From the NCBI RefSeq assembly GCF_003573695.1, contig NC_039362.1:173671690-173735689 (forward strand): a stretch of DNA of 64,000 nucleotides, in the 5' to 3' direction. Source of the DNA: Papaver somniferum (taxonomy: Eukaryota; Streptophyta; Magnoliopsida; Ranunculales; Papaveraceae). Numbering within the stretch: the stretch's first letter is position 1; each line of letters opens with the position of its first letter. The notes under the pieces were generated by a model. The model did not search any database, was not told the origin of the DNA, and worked only from the letters and a program-made list of their open reading frames with translations. Shown here piece after piece: positions 22,770-33,828 of the stretch. A program made the position numbers and the translations under genes.

Positions 22770-24236
22770 TGAATGCTTGTCATTTTCTGCTAGGTGGGTT
22801 ATAGTTAGTGGTTGGCTCCATTAATTGCTCTTAAGATGCTTTACTGATAAGCTTTTCACTGTTTAAGTAAACTTTCTAGCGAAATAGTGATCAAACCCTT
22901 TTCAACATTCTGTGGACAAAATTTACTTTTTTCATTTTAGAAAATTGAGTTTGCGATTACTGTTTGGCAGTTCTACTCACTCGGGCTTGTCTACAGGTAT
23001 GTGGTGCCTAATTTATTTAGCGATTAAAAAGCTTCCTTAATGGAGTAGAATAATTATTACGAACTCTCCGATTTTGACATGGAAAATTTCTAAAGCTTGA
23101 GATTAGTCAATCATTCACCTCACCGATTGTCCAGTGGTCCAAAGATGTAGATTGTCTGGATGCATGCCGCGTTGCAAACTATCTTTATGGTGATGAACCA
23201 TATACTATGTGTACATGCCTAAATCAAATCCACCTAATTTCATTAAAATCATGGACCGTCTTGAAAGTTCAATGTTATATTTTCATACAATTAGACAATA
23301 ATTTAGGACCTACCCTTACCTGATCATTTTCGAGTCTATCCTTTTCTGTTTCTATTTACGTGATCTTAATCATCTATCTCAATCTCTCTAAATGTGACTT
23401 ATACCTGTCTTATGTACCCTCTCTTCAACTCCTTGATTACGAAATGTCCCCATATTGAAGGGCCATAACTAAGAACGAATGTGTACAGTTATTGATTAGT
23501 TTCGGGATAGCAAAAGAAATTTCCAAACTTCTCTTGTAGGTATATTCAATCGGCTTGAAAACCCATCATCGCTCAACACATGATTTCATTACCAGAATTA
23601 ACCGGGATTTCTCTCTCGCTGGAGTAGAATAAACTGTACATATTTACCAGACTACAGAGAACTTATTTCTTTCACCAACAATCTCAACCATATTAATTTG
23701 ATTTCGGGCTCTTTGTCTAGCAGGTATGAACGAGATACAAATATTTACAGCTTCACATGCGGCTGTACCTAGATTTTGTTTCAGTATTTCGATTAACGGA
23801 AAACCAACACGTTGCATACCTTTTCGTTCATTAGAGAAACAAAGTCAGCCGATTCAATGATTTCAAAATTTTCTAGATTTCTGTGAACACGTGTCGAAGA
23901 GAAATTAACTCCAAGGAAGCATAAGATGGTACGATGAGTGTAAGAATGTGACGGTGACGGGATAATATTATTGTTTCTATGGTTGAAGTATTTAGAGTCT
24001 TTTAGACATCATAAAATGAATTTGTGTGGCTTATTTTTGTGAGAACGGAAGATGAAAGAAAAATTTCACACAGGAGTAGTATTTTTTATCGTAAAAGAAA
24101 TATAGTTGAAGCATTACTATCAATTGAGATTATGAATGGTTAAAAAATGACTGAATGCTTGTCATTTTTAACTAATGTTGTTGTCTTAATCTGATAATCC
24201 CGTGCGAACGAAAGACTAAAACATTTTCATGCCTCT
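22770..24236 (-). repeat. Conserved upstream region of LTP gene 2
   Basis: No coding region. It is homologous to 10800-12310 over nearly its whole length, including the ACACGTGT box near 23888. Some 60-70 bp before the copia insertion it matches 8975-9030, so the tandem unit continues across the copia into 29130 and beyond. Confidence 0.6.
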
Positions 24237-24552
24237 TGTTAGAACAAAGGAGAATATTTGGTTTCTCTATTTATGATTGGCTCACACTGCAAGAAAATAA
24301 TCTCTAGATATGTTGTTATCTATACGAATATGTGGCATGTATAGGATATATATATACACGTCTTGTAAAACCTCCATTAATAATAAGAAACCCTAATCAT
24401 TCTTCTCCCGTGGACGTAGGCTATAGCCGAACCACGTTAAATTGTGTTTCTTTGTTAATCAGTTTTAGTTTACTGCATAACAACTTATGCATATCCAATA
24501 TTGACTGCATAACATCTTATGCATATTGCATAACATCTTATGCATACCAACA
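24237..24552 (+). repeat. 5' LTR of the copia (316 bp)
   Basis: Begins TGTTAGAAC and ends CCAACA. Its end holds three copies of an 18-bp palindrome (starts 24474, 24506 and 24527), one more than the 3' LTR. The first two are 32 bp apart. A TATA-like GATATATATATAC lies near 24349. Confidence 0.93.
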
Positions 24553-24625
24553 TGGTATCAGGGGATCCTTAACTATCCTGGCCGTTTCTCCGTAATCAAA
24601 TTTTTGTTTCTCTGTGTGTTTACTA

Positions 24626-25600
24626 TGGCACAATCAGATCATAATACTAGTTTGCGTTTAACCTTTGTATTGCTGAATGATGTCAATTATGTAAGCTGGT
24701 CTAGGGCTGCTGCTCTTGCTCTTGGGGGTAAAAGAAAATCTGGGTATATTGGTGAGAATAGTACCTGTCCAGATGCTAAGGATCCAAAGTATGAAGATTG
24801 GATTGCTGATGATCAACTTGTTCGCACGTGGCTTCTTCAGTCGATGGAACCACATATTTCGGAAATCTTCTCGTTCTCAGAATCTGCAAAGGATTTGTGG
24901 AAGTCTGTTGCTAGTCTGTATGGCTTACGGAATAATGTTGCTCGGGTGTTTGAGCTGAAACGTGAGATTGCTGAGGCTGAACAAGGTACGAAAAGTTTTA
25001 CTGAGCATTTTGGTTATTGAAAAAAGAAGTGGGATGAACTGGATACATATCGTCCTCATACAACTGATGCCAAAATTCTCTTGAAGAGGGTTTAGGAGGA
25101 TAAAATCTTTGATGTGCTCAGTAGCCTCAAACCAGAGTATGAATCTCTTAGAAGCACTATTCTCATGAGTGCTGAATGCCAAGTGTCTAATGTTTGTGCG
25201 ACTGTGCAGCGTGAAGAGACGCGTAAGAAAGTTATGAATCCTAATTTAAAAGCATTGTAGACCTGGATGCAGCTGAATCAGTGCTCTTATGAGCTCCAAA
25301 GATGATAAACCGAGCCATGCCATTTGATAAGGACAAGAATTCTCGTGCTAAGGGTAAGAGAGAAGTTTTTCATTGTGATCATTGTAATAAAACTGGTCAC
25401 ACCAAGGATCGTTGTTGGGATATTTATCCTCATCTTAAAGCTAATTTTGACAAAAATAAGCTTGCTCGAGCTGCTGTAGCTGACAATTCATCCTTTACCA
25501 TAGACCAATTGAAGGATTTCTTTACCAGTTGGGTAATAAGACTGAGCGCAAGGCCAACCATACTTCAGGTAACCTACTAGCCTTTCTTACTACGCCTGTT
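24626..25600 (+). pseudogene. Copia gag region
   Basis: The frame opens at an ATG (MAQSDHNTSLRLTFVLLND) and carries a UBN2-type gag domain (VNYVSWSRAA, DLWKSVASLYG). It is cut by a TGA at 25018-25020, further stops near 25093 and 25258, and a frame change before the CCHC knuckle CDHCNKTGHTKDRCW (about 25375-25420). In an intact element this protein forms the particle that packages the RNA. Confidence 0.85.
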
Positions 25601-28600
25601 TCCAACCGCCATTTGGATTATTGATTCAGGAGCTACAGATCATATGGCAAATGATCCTTCGTCAGTTCATGCATTTATTCGCAGCTCTCATAAAAATGTG
25701 TCAGTTGCTAATGGCTCTACTGCTCCTGTGATGGGCAGTGGGAAAGTGCATTTTTTTCCAGATTGTCCGCCATCTAATGCACTTGTTGTTCCATCGTTTC
25801 CTACTCAGTTGTTATCTGTTGGTCAAATCACTAATTCTCTGAATTGTGATGTTACATTTACCCCTACCTCGGTCATCTTTCAGGATCGAAAGACGAAGAA
25901 GACGATTGGTAGAGGCATCTTTTCTCATGGATTGTACCTGTTACGTTCTAGTGACATGGCATGTCTCACTCAAAGATCACTCCGCAGTTCTTTATCATAA
26001 AGACTTGGACATCCTTCTAGTCGTGTTTTGTCTAGGATTTTTCCCACTTTTCTGTCCAGACTCAAGTCTGTGATGTTTGCAGTTTTCTAAACAATCTCGT
26101 TTTCCATTTCCTAATTCTGTGACTCGTGCTACAATGCCTTTTGAATTAATTCATTCTGATTTATGGGGCCCTCCAATTGATGCTTATGATGGGTATAAGT
26201 ATTTTGTTATCTTTATAGATGATTGGTCACGTGCTACATGGATCTATTTACTCAAATCCAAAACTGAAGTTTCATCTGTATTTGCGGATTTTCATTGTAT
26301 GATACGCAACCAATTTGATGCACAGGTTAAAATCTTTAGATCAGATAATGGCACTGAGTTTGTCAAAGGCCTCTTCCAGGTTATTTGCGTAGTCATGGTA
26401 TTATCCATCAAACTAGCTGTGTTGGTACTTCACAGCAAAATGGTGTTGCTGAACGGAAACTACGTCATATTCTGGAAACTACTCGTGCTCTTATGATTCA
26501 GATGCATGTTCCAAAGAAATTCTGGTCTCATGGTTCTCTGACGGCCACTTATTGATCAATCGTCTGCCTAGTCGTGTGCTTGAGTTCAAATCTCCATTAG
26601 AGGTTTTAAACATCATCAGCCTGGCATTTCTCATCTCAGAGTTTTCGGTTGTGTCTGTTACGTACATTTACAGGCAAAGCATCGTGATAAACTGGATTCA
26701 CGGGCAACTAAATGTGTGTTCTTTGGTTATTCATCTACAAAGAAAGGTTATATTTGTTATCATCCACCCACTAGAAAGCTACAGATTTCTCGTGATGTTG
26801 TATTTGATGAAGCAGTGGCTTACTTTCAGTGTGATTCTGGCAGTCGGTCTCAGGGGGAGTGTTACACAGATTTGGCACCACTTCCAGTTATTACTGAGAT
26901 ACCTACTGCAACAGATTCCCACAGAGATAATGGTGGTGGGGTAGAGTTGGTGGACTTACCTAATGCAGTGTTGGATGTGCATAATGAAGCAGTTCATGAA
27001 GAAGCTTCAGACAATAATGTTAGTGTTACTGATGATAATACAGGATTACAAGATGTGCCGCATCAAGTTCCAGAATCTGAGGTTATGGTTCCACAAGATC
27101 ATCAACCAGTGGTACCAATTGTCAGAACCTCAAGTCGTGAGAAGAAGGCTCCAGAGAAATACAAAGACTTCTTTACATATCATTCCGCTGCGTATCCTAT
27201 ACAAGCACATTTAACTTATGATCATGTAGGTTCTTCACACTCTGCATTTCTAAGTGCTATATCTAGTCATCAAGAACCTAGAAACTACAATGAAGCAAAG
27301 TCTAATCCAAAATGGAGGGCACCAATGGAGAATGAGTTACGGCCTTAGATGTAAATAATACATACAGTATTGTCAAGTTGCCTCCCGGGAAGAAGACTGT
27401 TGGATGTAGATGGGTGTACAAAATTAAATACAGAAGTGATGGAACTGTTGAGCGTTATAAGGCAAGATTAGTGGCAAGAGGTTTTACTCAGAGATATGGA
27501 GAAGACTACACAGAAACTTTGCACCAGTTGCAAAGATGAATACTTTTCGTGTTCTTATGTCTCTTGCAGTTAATAAAGATTGGAAATTGTTTCAAATGGA
27601 TGTGAAGAATGCATTCTTACAAGGTGATCTAGAAGAAGAGGTGTATATGAGTATACCACCTGGACACCCTCGAGAAGGAGAGAGCAATATGGTTTGCAAG
27701 CTTAAGAAGGCAATATATGGTTTAAAGCAATCACCACGTGCATGGTATGCAAAGCTAAGTTCAGTACTCATCCAGAATAAGTTCAAAAGGAGCTCTGCCG
27801 ATTCTTCCTTGTTTATTAAAAGAAGTAATCTTGGTACAACTATAGTTCTAGTGTATGTTGATGACCTTGTGATTACAGGAGACAATCAACAAGAAATTAG
27901 AAATCTTAAAGCAATGCTTCATTCCAGATTTGACATCAAGGATTTAGGAATACTGAAGTATTTCCTGGGATTAGAAGTTGCTTACTCAAAGAAGGGTATT
28001 TTTCTGAATCAAAGAAAATATGTGTTGGACCTGCTGAAGGCTACAGGAAAAATGGGAGTAAAGCCTTGTGATACTCCTACAGAAATTGGCAACAAACTTG
28101 ATAATGATGGTGATGTGTTAAGTGATATTGGGTCATATCAAAGGTTAGTAGGCAAGTTAATTTATCTCACTGTTACCAGACCTGACATAGCACATGCAGT
28201 AAGCTTAGTCAGTCGTTATATGCATACACCTCGTGTTAAACATCTAAATGCAGTAACTAGGATTCTACAGTATTTAAAAGGATCACCAGGAAGAGGAGTT
28301 TTGATGACAAAGAATGAAGCCTATTCAATTTCTAGCTACTGTATAACAGCATATTCAGATGCTGATTATGCTGGATGTCCAGTTGATCGTAAATCAACAA
28401 CAGGGTACTGCATATTCTTTGGTGGTAATCTGGTTACATGGAGAAGCAAGAAACAAAATGTTGTTTCTCGATCAAGTGCTGAAGCAGAATACAGAGCCAT
28501 GGCTTCAACAACTTGTGAGATTGTTTGGCTGCGAGCATTACTTAAAGATTTGGGTTTTCTGTCACCTCAGCCAGCTAAGATGTTTTGTGACAATCAAGCA

Positions 28601-28822
28601 GCGATACAAATCGCATCAAATCCCACCTTTCATGAGCGTACAAAGCACATAGAAGTGGATTGTCATTTTGTTAGAGAGAAGGTATTGGCCAAAGTAATAT
28701 GCACTCCCTTCGTTCGTAGTCATCAACAACTGGCAGATGTTTTTACTAAGGGTTTACCTGTCAAGCAATTCAATGGAATTCTATCCAAGTTGGGCTCCAT
28801 TGATATCTTCGCACCAACTTGA
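25601..28822 (+). pseudogene. Copia pol: protease, integrase, RT, RNase H
   Basis: Protease: IIDSGATDHM near 25620. Integrase: a pre-integrase RLGHPSSRVLSRIF stretch near 26000, then HSDLWGPP (about 26150) and RSDNGTEF (about 26340). Reverse transcriptase: KARLVARGFTQR near 27460, MDVKNAFLQGDLEEEVYM near 27600 and the catalytic LVYVDDLVITGD near 27860. RNase H: DRKSTTGYCIFFGG near 28390 and KHIEVDCHFVREK near 28650. The last 428 codons (27536-28822) are open. Upstream, frameshifts near 25990, 26380, 26560 and 27345 break the frame. It cannot yield a full polyprotein but would supply good probes for its family. Confidence 0.9.
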
Positions 28823-28829
28823 GGGGGAG

Positions 28830-29124
28830 TGTTGGAACAAAGGAGAATATTTGGTTTCTCTGTTTATGATTGGCTCACATTGCAAGAAAATATTCTCTAG
28901 ATATGTTGCTATCTATACGAATATGTGGCATGTATAGGATATATATATACACGTCTTGTAAAACCTCCATTGATAATAAGAAACCCTAATCATTCTTCTC
29001 CCGTGGACGTAGGCTATAGCCGAACCACGTTAAACTGTGTTTCTTCATTGATCAGTTTTAGTTTACTGCATAACATCTTATGCAGATCCAATATTGACTG
29101 CATAACATCTTATGCATACCAACA
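28830..29124 (+). repeat. 3' LTR of the copia (295 bp)
   Basis: Begins TGTTGGAAC and ends CCAACA. It contains two palindromes (29067-29084 and 29099-29116), again 32 bp apart, and lacks the 21-bp extra copy seen in the 5' LTR. Confidence 0.93.
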
Positions 29125-30357
29125 CCTCTCTTTCAAAGCTGTACCAGGAATTTGTTTCGACAAACGAGTAGCCAACACTTGCCATCAATTGTTTGATCAA
29201 GGGGACAAACACATTTACTACTACGGCAATACATTTCAACTCTTGTACATTGGAGTCTTGGAGATCCAAAGTTCCAAACCTTAACAAGTGACTGATTGTA
29301 GGGACCTTCGTGAAAAGGTTACATGACACTGTTTGCATCGAAACTCAATGTATGATAACGGTTCCTATCCTAGCCGGAACGGAGCCTCAAAATGTTTCTT
29401 CTCAGTTGTCTTACTGGTGCTGGATAAAGGGTGTAAATTGGTAAGAGTGGGTTGTTGTTGGTCACATGGAACCCCATATCCATGACCTTGACTCATTTCT
29501 TTCAAACCCAAGGACAACTGATGGCATCCTCCAATAAACCGTTACTTAGATCTATACTCGTGACTTCAAGAATCAAGAAAATTCATACTACACCTTTGTG
29601 GACAGAACTTACCGTTTGCAGTAATAGGTTCAATAGAAAATTGATTGGCCATTGAAGATTTACACTGTTTGGTAATACCATATATGCCAATACGTCTTCA
29701 GTTGGACTTGCTTACAGAGATGAGTATGACAACCTCGAAATGTTGGACATTATCTTGCTTTAACTAGAATAATCTTTCACTTTAAGTTCACCCACCGTAA
29801 ATTTGGGGCTACTAGATGTCTAGATCCATAATACTTACAGGAAGTAACTCGAATTTTTCCCTCTGGTGGGTGTAGAATTACTGTACATGCATGAGTACAT
29901 ATAACTATAGATACACCGGTTAATCAATATCGAATACGTACCCTACCTATATAACTCGTACTGAGAGAATCTATATGCAATTGACATAATCATCTTCCTG
30001 ATGAAAAGGTTAGAGATAGCTAATAAATAAATCTTCATTTTCATTCATGCAAAGGAGGAGGATTACATAAACTACCCGGAAATGTCTGGTCTGATTAGAT
30101 GATACAGAGAAACTAATTCTACTACAAGAAAAAATAACAACAAAAACTCAACAAGAACAACATCACAACAACATTACATTATAGTATTAGGCCATAAGCA
30201 GTGGATGATAGCTAACGAAGCTCAGCATGAGTACATGCATCAGACCTCCTTATGACATATTCTTCATCAACTAAACATCCATTTTATTCTTCATCACGTA
30301 TCAGTATCCCATTCATTCTGGCTAAATGCATATCCTCCAATAGTATCATTTTGGTAT
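29125..30357. repeat. DNA downstream of LTP gene 3
   Basis: No gene is supported. Sequence from about 29380 matches 2500-2640 and 9040-9140. From about 29440 to 30350 it matches DNA downstream of LTP genes 1 and 2. The part 29130-29290 has a short open stretch that I cannot assign. Confidence 0.55.
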
Positions 30358-30842
30358 TTATTGTACCCTGCAGAAATACACATTAGCAAACATTTAGTTC
30401 AAAATTTTTAGCGAAATCTATTCAAATTCGAGTTTGTTAACTCTCAACTACGAACGACTTTATCATCTCTATTAATAATAAAGAATTTTGCAGATACATA
30501 CTTGGTGCAGTCAGTAGAAGGGCTGATATTGTAAGGGATGCTAACACCACATTGGCTAGGAAGTGAGGCAGCATTAGCATAGTTAATCCCGGCGATACCA
30601 CCTGCGGCGCTCTTCAAGCAATTGCAAGCAGCTTGACGGTCAGGAGTAGTCGTAGCAGATGCAAGGAGAGACTTCACTCCTGCACAGCAACCAGATGTAA
30701 TAGCACCACCTGTGAGGTATCCAAGGCATGGAGTCATCTTGCTAACCACCATACCACATGAGATTGCACCTTCAGCTGCATATGGTGCAACCACAATCAT
30801 GCAAGCAAGAAGCACGCATACCAATTTCAACATTGCTGCCAT
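30358..30842 (-). CDS. Non-specific lipid transfer protein, type 1 (LTP gene 3)
   Basis: Exons 30842-30502 and 30367-30358 with a 134-nt GT-AG intron yield 116 aa ending DCTKVQ. Signal peptide of about 25 residues, then [11 protein letters not shown]. The eight cysteines keep the type-1 spacing. It is more diverged than genes 1 and 2: GGAITSGCC replaces [12 protein letters not shown] replaces CSC between Cys5 and Cys6, and SIPYNIS replaces NIPYKIS near the C terminus. The central CXC residue affects lipid fit in this family, so S-to-N could matter, though that is inference. The promoter is like those of genes 1 and 2, but its distal part was interrupted by a Helitron. Confidence 0.93.
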
Positions 30843-30966
30843 TTTCGTAGTGTCTACTCTCTAAACTTGAAAACAAGGCTGGAGGAATATTATTATACTA
30901 ATTACTGATGGTGAGATGGATTGAAAGGCTTATGAGTTTGTGTTTTGGATGCAAGCCATATAAGGG

Positions 30967-30974
30967 TTTATATA
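30967..30974 (-). promoter_or_regulatory. TATA box of LTP gene 3
   Basis: Minus-strand CCCTATATAAACCC about 130 bp before the ATG, in the same context as in genes 1 and 2. Confidence 0.72.
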
Positions 30975-31273
30975 GGGACTGAATGCTTGTCATTTTGTGC
31001 TAGTTGGGTTATCGCTGGCGGTTGGCTCTATTAACTGCTCTCTTTTCTCTTAAGATTGCTTTACTGATATAAGCTTTTTAACTAAATTATTTTCTTGCTA
31101 AACAGTGATCAACCTTCTTCATATTAGTCGATAAATTTTTCTCTTTTCAGTTTAGGAAAATGAAATTTCCATTATTGATAAATACTGTTTGGTAGAATAG
31201 TTTTGGGTGGTTACTGGTTAGATTTGGACTACTACTCACTTGGACTTGCCTACTGGTGGTATGTGTTGCCTAA

Positions 31274-32145
31274 TCTAAAGACTTAAAGGCCTAGACAAAT
31301 AAAGCTCCCACGTTGAATGGTAAGGAAATCCTCGCTTTTTATTGGCTGAAATAGGCCTTTTTTGAGTTTTGTGAAACGAGCATTTTGGTGAGGACACTTG
31401 ACAACATATGATTGGTTTAAAAAGAATAGGAAAAATTTTAAAAAAAAAGAAAACCAAATTCAATTTGGAATTTATAAAGTGACAATATTTAGGTGAGGAC
31501 ACTTGGCAACATATAATTTAAAAATTACGAACTTAAAAGGATAATCTAACTTACCATGTTTGGAATTTTATGGAAGTTCAAATTCAATTTGGAAATCCAA
31601 TAATTACTATATTAAGACTATTTTTTCCAAATCAATATATATAGGGGAAAAACTCCTCATATTTTCTCCGAAAATAAAAGAAAAAATAAATAAAATTTGC
31701 ACATATCCTCCACCTATTTAATGTATTTGCCCCGCCACACCAAATCGAAAATACATCTCCACGGGGCGAGGCGAAACCCGCACTTACCAAATCAAAAATG
31801 CATTTCCACGAGGTGTGGCGAAGACCCGTGCACACCAAGTTAAAAAGAAAAAAGATAAATAAAATGTGCACATATTTTCAAACTATTTAATGTATTTTTC
31901 CCGCCACATCAAATCAAAAATACATCTCCACGGAACGGGGCGAAGCCCCGGGCACAACAAATCATGCATTGCCACGGGGCCGGGGCGAAGCCCCGCGAAC
32001 ACTAAATCAAAAGTACATCGTCGCGGGACGGGACAAATCCCTACGGACGCCAAATCAAAAACACATCGCCACGGTGCGGGGCAAACCCCCGCATACCAAT
32101 TTAAAAGAAAAAATATGCCCGGTGCGTAGCATGCGCAAAATCTAG
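31274..32145 (+). mobile_element. Non-autonomous Helitron (872 bp)
   Basis: Starts TC (31274) after an A and ends CTAG (32142-32145) before a T, the A|TC...CTAG|T pattern of Helitrons. The insertion point is exact because the empty sequence is present upstream of LTP gene 1 (TTGCCTAATTATAACTATAG near 11010): here the same context is split after GCCTAA. A short GC-rich imperfect hairpin (about 32118-32135) lies just before the end, as expected. No terminal inverted repeats, no target duplication and no Rep/helicase frame are present, so it would depend on an autonomous partner. Confidence 0.85.
31680..32100 (+). repeat. GC-hairpin repeats inside the Helitron
   Basis: A block of about 170 bp occurs twice (about 31680-31845 and 31850-32000), and within it a shorter motif built on CCACGGGGCGGGGCGAAGCCCCG variants recurs about six times, separated by AAATCAAAAATACATC-like AT-rich linkers. 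Each GC core can fold back on itself. They resemble copies of a Helitron 3' hairpin. Confidence 0.7.
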
Positions 32146-33230
32146 TTCTAACTAATAGTTGAAGCATCACTATCAATAGGGATACCTTTAATTAGTCATT
32201 AAAAAGCTTCATTATTGGACTAGAATCAATAATACATACACTATTATTTGAAAATCAAAATGTGCAAAACCTCGTCGATTCTGAAGTGGCTAGTTTCTAT
32301 ACCTTCGGGTTAAGCATTCAACAGATTGTCTAGTGGTCCAAGGATGTAGAGTTTCTAGATGCAGGCCGCGTTGCAAAATTTAGGACCTAACTTACCTCCA
32401 TCGATCATTTTCGAGTATGTCTTTTTCAATTTCCATTTACGTGATGCTAATCACCCATGTCAGCTTCTCTTAATTCGACTAAGAACTGTTTTATCTTCAA
32501 TTATTTGATTATGAAATAGCCCCATATTGAAGAGCTTTATTTGTTTTATTAACTAGCAAAACCCTGTATATTTATTGGTTAGTTGCAGGAAAAAAATTAT
32601 CTTATGTGGCTATTATATTCATCTTTCTAGCGGCGTACTATTAGCGATGAGTACCGAATTGCTGGTTGATGAAAACTATATCGTATTTTTCGTTGATAAA
32701 AACTGGGGAGTACATAATTTGTGTTGGATTTCATGGATAAAAAGAGGAGTGAGAGAGATCAAACATAAAACTAACAAAAGAATTACATTGATTAAAAGCT
32801 TTCTACATGCTTCATTAACATTAGATGGTGCCTTTTATAGGCTACAAATTGCAAACCCAACTAAACCATTAACACTGATACGTGCAAAACGCACTTCCAC
32901 AATACTAGGACTTCCATAATACTATGACACACTGCTTCACTTTCACACGTCTTTATGAGACCATACTCGTTCAACAATAACTCCTAAATGTTAGGTTTAA
33001 GGTAAGCCGTGTTTGGATTACAAATCCTACACTCTTTACATCTAACTGATTAATATTATTTTATGAAATCTCTTATCTTTTTTACTGAGTTAACAAGAAA
33101 CTTTTATCCTCTAATAAAAACTTTTTACCAATTTCCTTGTTTTAACTCTCAAGTTCTCAACGAGATTTTTCAAATTTATCTTGTGTGCGAACGAAAAAAA
33201 GACTTATATGCTTCTGTTACTGTACCTAGG
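32146..33230 (-). repeat. Distal upstream region of LTP gene 3
   Basis: Continues the LTP upstream homology interrupted by the Helitron (TTGAAGCATCACTATCAATAG and onward, compare 11027 and 24113). The stretch 32575-32919 contains a short open frame with no recognisable domain. Near 33215-33230 it reaches GTACCTAG, the point where the next element inserted. Confidence 0.5.
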
Positions 33231-33701
33231 TGTAGGATCAGAATCTCGCAACAATAATATTTCAACGAAATTGTCAACAAAACAACACAACAACGTCGCA
33301 GAACAATTTCAGAAACTATATAATAAACGACGTCACCTAAAATCATGAGAAAGATGTGACGACCCTGCGAAAATTAGAGAGTTTGCGAGATTGACATTTG
33401 TAAGGTTGCGAGAATGTCACAAGCCATATCCGAAAATAAAGGACAGATTAGCTGTCATCCGCTATGTATTTCCCTATAAATAGTCGTTCAACTGTGAAGA
33501 AAAGGAGAAAGACCTTTTTTGAGTCAGAAACAAGTAAATAGGAGAGAGAAAATCTAGAGTAGTGGTTATTCTTGATTCCTTTATCTTTTCTTGTAAAATT
33601 GTTCAAAGATTCATCAATAAAATTAAGATTATTAATCTAAAATGAGTTGAGTGTTAATGAAATCATATGAGGGGTGTAGTGTAGGATTTCCTGCAACTAC
33701 A
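33231..33701 (+). repeat. 5' LTR of the Tat-like element
   Basis: Begins TGTAGGATCAG and ends CAACTACA. It contains CCCTATAAATAG (about 33472-33483) as the likely TATA box. Direct repeat of 41659-42129. Confidence 0.93.
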
Positions 33702-33828
33702 TAATGGCGCTAGAAGGAGGGGCGCATCGAAGATTATTCTAGAAAAAATTGAAGATTAATATTGATATTTGTAAAGATTTGGAGTGATTGATTAAGAATT
33801 TTACATAATTTCTTGCAGTTCGTTAACA

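Larger units (their letters stand above)
24237..29124 (+). mobile_element. Ty1-copia LTR retrotransposon, TSD CCTCT
   Basis: The LTRs at 24237-24552 and 28830-29124 are flanked by the 5-bp repeat CCTCT (24232-24236 and 29125-29129). The 5' LTR is followed at once by TGGTATCAGGGG, a primer-binding site of the initiator-tRNA-Met type. GAGGGGGAG precedes the 3' LTR. Domain order is gag, protease, integrase, RT, RNase H, as in copia. Several stops and frameshifts disable it. The LTRs differ by roughly a dozen substitutions and one 21-bp step, so the insertion is older than the gypsy at 3.9 kb. Confidence 0.95.
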
